Shown here piece by piece: positions 5,665 through 9,315 of a stretch of 9,315 bases of DNA. The notes beneath the pieces are model-generated. The model did no database searches. It saw nothing but the letters and a program-made list of their open reading frames with translations, and was not told the origin of the DNA. Origin of the DNA: SIG351 sp045627045 (GTDB taxonomy: Bacteria; Bacillota; Clostridia; HGM11327); assembly GCA_045627045.1 (NCBI GenBank), contig JAZQMY010000013.1:1-9315 (forward strand), read 5' to 3'. The first letter of the stretch is position 1, and every line of letters begins with the position of its first letter. The position numbers were made by a program, and so were the translations under genes.

Positions 5665-6876
5665 TCACTGCTGAAGCTGTCTGATGGCCTCTGCAAGCTG
5701 GATATCCGTTTCCGGAGACGTGATAGCCGTTGTATTTGAAGCAAAAGCTGACATGAATTCTGCACCCGGATCGACGATGATATTAGGTGTGATACCTTCC
5801 TTGTGGATGTTGTTTCCGTTCGGAGTCAGCCATTCTTCGGCTGTGAACTGATAGTAGCTTCCGTCCTTGAGAGGATGGGTATACTGAACGATGCCTTTTC
5901 CGAATGTCTTTGTGCCTATGAGCAGACCTGACTTATGATCCTTCACTGCTGCTGCAAAAAGCTCCGAGGCAGATGCCGTATTTCCGTCGACAAGCACCAC
6001 GAACGGAACATCGATCATATTTCCGGATGAGTAGTCAACGTTCACAACACTCCTGTTGTTTACGGTTGATGTGATGATTCCCTTTGGGATGAATCGGTCA
6101 ACGAGCTTCAGCACAACATCCTTGAAGCCTCCGCCGTTTCCGCGAAGGTCAACGATTATTCCTGTCACACCGCTCTCTAGAAGCTCATCAAGCTTCCTGT
6201 TGAAATCATCCAAAGCGCTGTACTGGAAGGATGTGAGCCTGATGTATCCGATGTTGTCATCAAAAACAGTGGAAAGTACGAGGGATACCCTGATTGTTTT
6301 TCTTTCAACGGAGAATGTGAGCTCTTCACCGTTTCTCCTGACTGTTATCCGGGCGAATGTGCCTTCTTCACCCTTTCCCTTTGCAACCATTTCAAGCATT
6401 GTGTCCTTTGAACAACGGATGCCGTCAATTTCGACTATTTCGTCGCCTACAACAAGACCTGCTTCGGCGGCGCTGCTATCTGAATCAATGGCAGAAATTA
6501 CTGCGGCATCATCGTAAAGCTTCGTATTTACCGTCAGCCCCAGACCTACATAGGACGGATTCTTTCTTGTAAGTGTGGCTTCGTATTTTTCCTTTGTAAG
6601 GTAGAATGTATACGGATCGTCAATATTTGAAAGCATACCGTCGATGGCATCGCTTATAAGTTTATCTTTATCAAGCTCGTAAAGATGGTTGTGAGTTATA
6701 TCATAGAAAACAGAATCAAATTTAGCTGTTTCGGAATCCTGCTTTGCAAGAAGGCTTGATAAGAAGGATACAACATCGGTTTTCCTTGCAACATAGAATG
6801 TTCCGGCTGTAAAAATAATTGCCGTAAGCAAGCAAGTTATTATCAGCCCGGAAATATATTTCTTTTTTGAAACCAA
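5665..6876 (-). CDS. S41 family C-terminal processing protease (CtpA/CtpB-like)
   Basis: This 403-residue serine protease cuts proteins at their C-terminal tails outside the membrane. A lysine-rich start (VSKKKY) and a hydrophobic segment at about 9-29 anchor it, with the rest outside the cell. A CtpA N-terminal helical part is followed by a PDZ domain (about 105-190, YVGLGLTV, AGLVVGDEIVEIDG). The S41 catalytic core has GIIVDLRGNGGG (239-250), nucleophile Ser302 in NTASASELFAAA and general-base Lys327 in TFGKGIVQ, the 25-residue spacing expected of the Ser-Lys dyad. The start is TTG at 6876 with AAGGA about ten bases upstream; no ATG precedes the membrane segment. It follows the PucR-like regulator by 17 bases and is probably cotranscribed. 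Targets are unknown; relatives act in envelope or sporulation proteolysis. No clear terminator was seen after its stop. Confidence 0.94.
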   Translation of the reverse strand: MVSKKKYISGLIITCLLTAIIFTAGTFYVARKTDVVSFLSSLLAKQDSETAKFDSVFYDITHNHLYELDKDKLISDAIDGMLSNIDDPYTFYLTKEKYEATLTRKNPSYVGLGLTVNTKLYDDAAVISAIDSDSSAAEAGLVVGDEIVEIDGIRCSKDTMLEMVAKGKGEEGTFARITVRRNGEELTFSVERKTIRVSLVLSTVFDDNIGYIRLTSFQYSALDDFNRKLDELLESGVTGIIVDLRGNGGGFKDVVLKLVDRFIPKGIITSTVNNRSVVNVDYSSGNMIDVPFVVLVDGNTASASELFAAAVKDHKSGLLIGTKTFGKGIVQYTHPLKDGSYYQFTAEEWLTPNGNNIHKEGITPNIIVDPGAEFMSAFASNTTAITSPETDIQLAEAIRQLQQ

Positions 6877-6893
6877 TTCAGAAGCTTCCTTTC

Positions 6894-7919
6894 TTACTTC
6901 CCGGAGGAATTGATAAGCTTGTCGGCTGTCATAAGTATCTTGAACATGACGGCATCGTCAAATTTATTAAGATCGTATCCGGAAATTTTTTTGATTTTTA
7001 TAAGTCTGTAAACAAGAGTGTTTCTGTGAGTGTAAAGATCTCTTGCGGTTACGCTCAGGTTGAGGTCATTGTCAAAGAGAGACTGCACTGTTTCGATCAG
7101 CTTATCGTCCCATGCCTCCGAAATGGTCTGACCTGAATGAGAAGCAAGAAAATCACGCAGAAGAGTTTCAGGGAGCATATCGAGAAAAAGCTCAAGACGA
7201 AGTTTTTCTTCGATATAAACGTTCTTATTCTGAACGCAGACGCTTCCCACACGCAGTGTATCCGATGCCGCTGCGTATGCACTGTCGGCATTGCACAGAG
7301 AATCGAATGATCTGCTGACTGAAATGCTTATATCATCCTTCGGGAATTCAAACGAAATGCTCTGAATGAGTGCATGAGAGAGATCGTCTGCTTCTTCTGA
7401 TGTTGATTCGGAAGAGCATTCCTTGATGAGGATTATGTTGTCCTCGTTCAGGCAAAAAAGCATATCGCCGGAGGATTGGTCTATTATTTCCTCGGCAACG
7501 TACATTACATCTGATGTATTGTGTCCGTTGCAACGGATGAGGTAGAGTCTGTATGTGAGATTTGTTTTAATGCCCGAAGCTGAAAGCAGCTGGGAGAATA
7601 CATCGTTTGAAATTTTTCCGTATATTCTGTCACGGAATATATCGGAGAAGCCCCTGGATGAAAAATAATGCTCAAGGTTGATTGAAATGAGCTGTAATAC
7701 GGAATCGTCTATCGGAGAACCGTCCTTTGCAAGAGCATATATTGTATAATTCTTGTTCGTTCTCGTGACGATGGATGATGCATTTTTGTTTTTCAGAAGC
7801 GGCTTTTTTGCACCTGCACCGACAATGGCATTATGCTCGGAATCATAGATTTCGATTGCGATCCCCGTGCGGTTATGAAGCTCGGATAAAGCGTCATTTA
7901 TTTCCTGAATATTGATCAT
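6894..7919 (-). CDS. PucR/CdaR-family helix-turn-helix transcriptional regulator
   Basis: A 341-residue protein. The C-terminal 60 residues are a PucR-type helix-turn-helix (HTH_30): FDNDLNLSVTARDLYTHRNTLVYR followed by IKKISGYDLNKFDDAVMFKI. The middle part (ISISVSRSFDSL...ADSAYAAASDTL) resembles the GGDEF-like linker of CdaR/PucR proteins, which in known members accompanies control of purine or sugar-diacid use. The N-terminal 120 residues (ALSELHNRTGIAIEIYDSEHN) look like a small ligand-sensing domain but were not identified. The ATG at 7919 was chosen over 7940 because GGGGGA precedes it with good spacing and nothing precedes the other. It shares a short transcript with the S41 protease, whose promoter it appears to provide. 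No catabolic operon adjoins it, so its ligand and targets are unknown. Confidence 0.82.
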   Translation of the reverse strand: MINIQEINDALSELHNRTGIAIEIYDSEHNAIVGAGAKKPLLKNKNASSIVTRTNKNYTIYALAKDGSPIDDSVLQLISINLEHYFSSRGFSDIFRDRIYGKISNDVFSQLLSASGIKTNLTYRLYLIRCNGHNTSDVMYVAEEIIDQSSGDMLFCLNEDNIILIKECSSESTSEEADDLSHALIQSISFEFPKDDISISVSRSFDSLCNADSAYAAASDTLRVGSVCVQNKNVYIEEKLRLELFLDMLPETLLRDFLASHSGQTISEAWDDKLIETVQSLFDNDLNLSVTARDLYTHRNTLVYRLIKIKKISGYDLNKFDDAVMFKILMTADKLINSSGK

Positions 7920-7949
7920 AGCTTTCCCCCTTTTCGTCATTACGATACT

Positions 7950-7978
7950 ATTTTACTACAAATCCGCAGAAAAATCAA
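7950..7978 (-). promoter_or_regulatory. Promoter of the regulator-protease unit, overlapping the end of cca
   Basis: On the minus strand TTGATT (7978-7973) lies inside the last codons of cca and is followed after 17 bases by TAAAAT (7955-7950), which starts right after the cca TAG. It lets the regulator and protease be transcribed independently of cca. The -10 with its downstream bases, TAAAATAGTAT, also occurs in the aldo/keto reductase promoter. Confidence 0.62.
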
Positions 7979-9191
7979 ATGGATTTTTTGCGGCGAGTTT
8001 TTGAGCCTTTTCAAGAAGCGATTCTCTTTCGTTCACGATTTCGTCATTTATGACAAGTGAGAAGAGTTCATTGAGAATTCTGCCTATTTCTTTCCCTTGA
8101 GGTATGCCGAGAGCGATAAGATCGTTTCCGGATATGGCAAGCGACTTTATTGAGAGGCACTCATCTGCCTGCTGAATTTCATCTGCGATTTCATCAAGCT
8201 TGTCAAAGTGAGCCGTCCTGAATGAAAATTCTGGTGCAAGAGCAAGCGTATCGGCTCGGCAAAGCTTCATTAAATCGTGAAATGTATCCGCAGAAAGCGT
8301 TGAAACGTGCTTTTTTACAGTCTTTTTGTCCTCAGGAATTTGAAGATCGTGGTATTTGACGAGCGTTGAAACGAGCCTGATGGTTTTTGAATCGTATTTC
8401 AGGCGGGACATTATATCTTCAGTCAATTCCGCACCTGTTGAGGCGTGAGAATAGAAATGCCCTGTGCCTGAAGAGTCAAGAGAGAACGTGAACGGCTTTG
8501 CAATGTCGTGGAAAAATGCCGCCAGTCTCAGGACGGGAACAGGCTCGATGCTTCCGACCGTGTGGCAGGTGTGCTCCCAGACGGAGTAAATATGGTGAAA
8601 ATTGTGCTGATTGAAATTATAAGCTTTTCTTGCTTCGGGAATGAATTCAAATATGATTTCGGGGAAGCAAAGAAGCACCTGCATTGCGTTTGCCCCGGTA
8701 AGAAGCTTTGTGAATTCGACGGAAATCCTTTCTGCGGCAATGTTTTTGAGAAGATGTCTGTTTTTGATTGCCGATGATGCCGTTTTTTCATCAATGTCAA
8801 AGCCGAGCACGGAAGCAAATCTTATTGCCCTGATTATCCGGAGGGCATCCTCTTCAAAACGCCTGTCGGGATCGCCTACCGTGCGGATGATTCTGTTTCT
8901 GATATCGTCAATGCCTCCGAATGGGTCAAGTATTCCTTCTTTATCATTATAAGAGATTGCATTCACGGTGAAATCCCTTCTTGCGGCATCCTCTTCAAAG
9001 GAAGATGAGAAGGTCACACTGTCAGGCCTTCTGTTGTCGGAATACAGCCCGTCATTCCTGAATGTGGTGATCTCAATGGGCATATCATCGCAAATAACCG
9101 TTACCGTGCCGTGCTTTATTCCGGTGGGAATCACACGGTAGCCTTCAAAAGAAAAAATTCTGACGGTATCATCAGGCAGTCCGGGTGACAA
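7956..9191 (-). CDS. cca: CCA tRNA nucleotidyltransferase, 5'-truncated by an inserted element (probable broken gene)
   Basis: CCA-adding enzymes finish or repair the 3' CCA of tRNAs. From the second codon of the frame the match is clear: LPDDTVRIF and PTGIKHGTVTV, then the EEDAARRDFTVNAISYN block (67-82), GDPDRRFEEDALRIIRAIRF (106-125, template-reading and RNA-binding motif) and a C-terminal HD domain with NQHNFHHIYSVWEHT, FFHDIAKP (H228-D229) and HASTGAEL. Missing is the first stretch of about 50 residues, which in the family carries GG-x-VRD and the DxD metal-binding aspartates essential for catalysis. The frame is closed by TGA just upstream of a TTG (9191) that lacks a ribosome binding site, and the sequence beyond reads instead as the end of a recombinase. 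So this ORF alone should not make an active enzyme unless excision restores the gene. Neighbours suggest nothing about regulation. Confidence 0.88.
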   Translation of the reverse strand: MSPGLPDDTVRIFSFEGYRVIPTGIKHGTVTVICDDMPIEITTFRNDGLYSDNRRPDSVTFSSSFEEDAARRDFTVNAISYNDKEGILDPFGGIDDIRNRIIRTVGDPDRRFEEDALRIIRAIRFASVLGFDIDEKTASSAIKNRHLLKNIAAERISVEFTKLLTGANAMQVLLCFPEIIFEFIPEARKAYNFNQHNFHHIYSVWEHTCHTVGSIEPVPVLRLAAFFHDIAKPFTFSLDSSGTGHFYSHASTGAELTEDIMSRLKYDSKTIRLVSTLVKYHDLQIPEDKKTVKKHVSTLSADTFHDLMKLCRADTLALAPEFSFRTAHFDKLDEIADEIQQADECLSIKSLAISGNDLIALGIPQGKEIGRILNELFSLVINDEIVNERESLLEKAQKLAAKNPFDFSADL

Positions 9192-9315
9192 CCTGTCCGA
9201 ACACTGCCGAGGTCCTCAATAACGTCTGAATATTCAACGCTATCGAATTCCCTGATGTTATAATAGATAACCAGCTTATCGTCCCAAACGTAAACGACGT
9301 TTACGAGGGTGTTTA
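9131..9315 (-). CDS. C-terminal end of a serine recombinase/integrase, 5' end outside the window
   Basis: Sixty codons are open from the right edge to a TGA at 9133-9131. The first 30 residues, LVNVVYVWDDKLVIYYNI then EFDSVEYSDVI, match the C-terminal beta-rich tail of large serine recombinases of clostridial transposons and prophages (typically V-x-x-V-[FY]-V-x-DDK-[IVL]-V-x-x-YN). The last 20 residues (from about CHPD) overlap the cca frame and look unlike recombinase, as if read into host DNA past the junction. The gene points toward cca, so the element it serves extends beyond 9315. Only the C-terminus is visible, so the catalytic serine and zinc-ribbon region cannot be checked. It might alternatively be a remnant recombinase; the identification rests on about 30 residues. 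Confidence 0.68.
   Translation of the reverse strand, partial: NTLVNVVYVWDDKLVIYYNIREFDSVEYSDVIEDLGSVRTGCHPDCLMIPSEFFLLKATV
9192..9315. mobile_element. End of an integrated element that splits cca (extends beyond the window)
   Basis: Cca-like sequence stops abruptly near 9180-9191, and recombinase-like sequence fills the rest of the window to 9315. The expected N-terminal cca codons are absent from all three minus-strand frames of 9192-9315. Large serine recombinases sit at one end of their element, next to the attachment site, as here. The junction is somewhere in 9165-9200; its exact position, the core sequence and the element's nature (prophage, ICE or transposon) cannot be decided from one end. 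Confidence 0.6.

Noticed and set aside
7956..9191. Reading the cca frame as a complete, short nucleotidyltransferase
   Set aside because: All known members need the N-terminal GG-x-VRD and DxD motifs, which are absent, and the TTG start has no ribosome binding site.

Overview
The window looks like a chromosomal segment of a low-to-moderate-GC Gram-positive anaerobe, most likely a clostridial member of the Bacillota (Oscillospiraceae- or Lachnospiraceae-like). The basis is strong AGGAGG-type ribosome binding sites, free use of TTG and GTG starts, sigma-A-like promoters with 17-bp spacers, and the family types present. This placement is inference from style and gene content, not from a database match. 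Every gene I can support is on the minus strand, so the genomic reading order runs from high to low coordinates.

Right end (9315 to 7956): the last 61 codons of what looks like a large serine recombinase enter from outside the window and run into the coding region of cca (CCA-adding tRNA nucleotidyltransferase). The cca frame is open for 411 codons but lacks roughly the first 50 residues of the family, including the catalytic GG-x-VRD and DxD motifs. A TGA closes its frame just upstream of the first possible start. The simplest reading is that an integrated element, extending beyond position 9315, has split cca near its 5' end.

7919 to 5665: a two-gene unit with its own promoter overlapping the end of cca. 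It encodes a PucR/CdaR-type helix-turn-helix regulator and a membrane-anchored PDZ-containing S41 C-terminal processing protease. 5525 to 5262: rpsT (ribosomal protein S20), monocistronic, with a textbook promoter and terminator and a TTG start. 5076 to 3651: an OmpR/PhoB-type response regulator followed, across a terminator-like hairpin, by a very short histidine kinase with no sensor or membrane region. The upstream region carries a PhoB-like direct repeat next to a perfect -10.

3558 to 646: a probable three-gene catabolic operon with a clear promoter, encoding an aldo/keto reductase, an acetylxylan-esterase-like alpha/beta hydrolase and a Gfo/Idh/MocA oxidoreductase. The last two genes overlap by ATGA. 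They plausibly act together on small acylated or sugar-derived metabolites. Left end (515 to 1): the 5' part of an uncharacterised SF0329-like protein gene with a GTG start and a perfect inverted repeat upstream.

The most notable feature is the cca/recombinase junction at the right edge. No CRISPR array, tRNA, rRNA or complete insertion sequence was seen.
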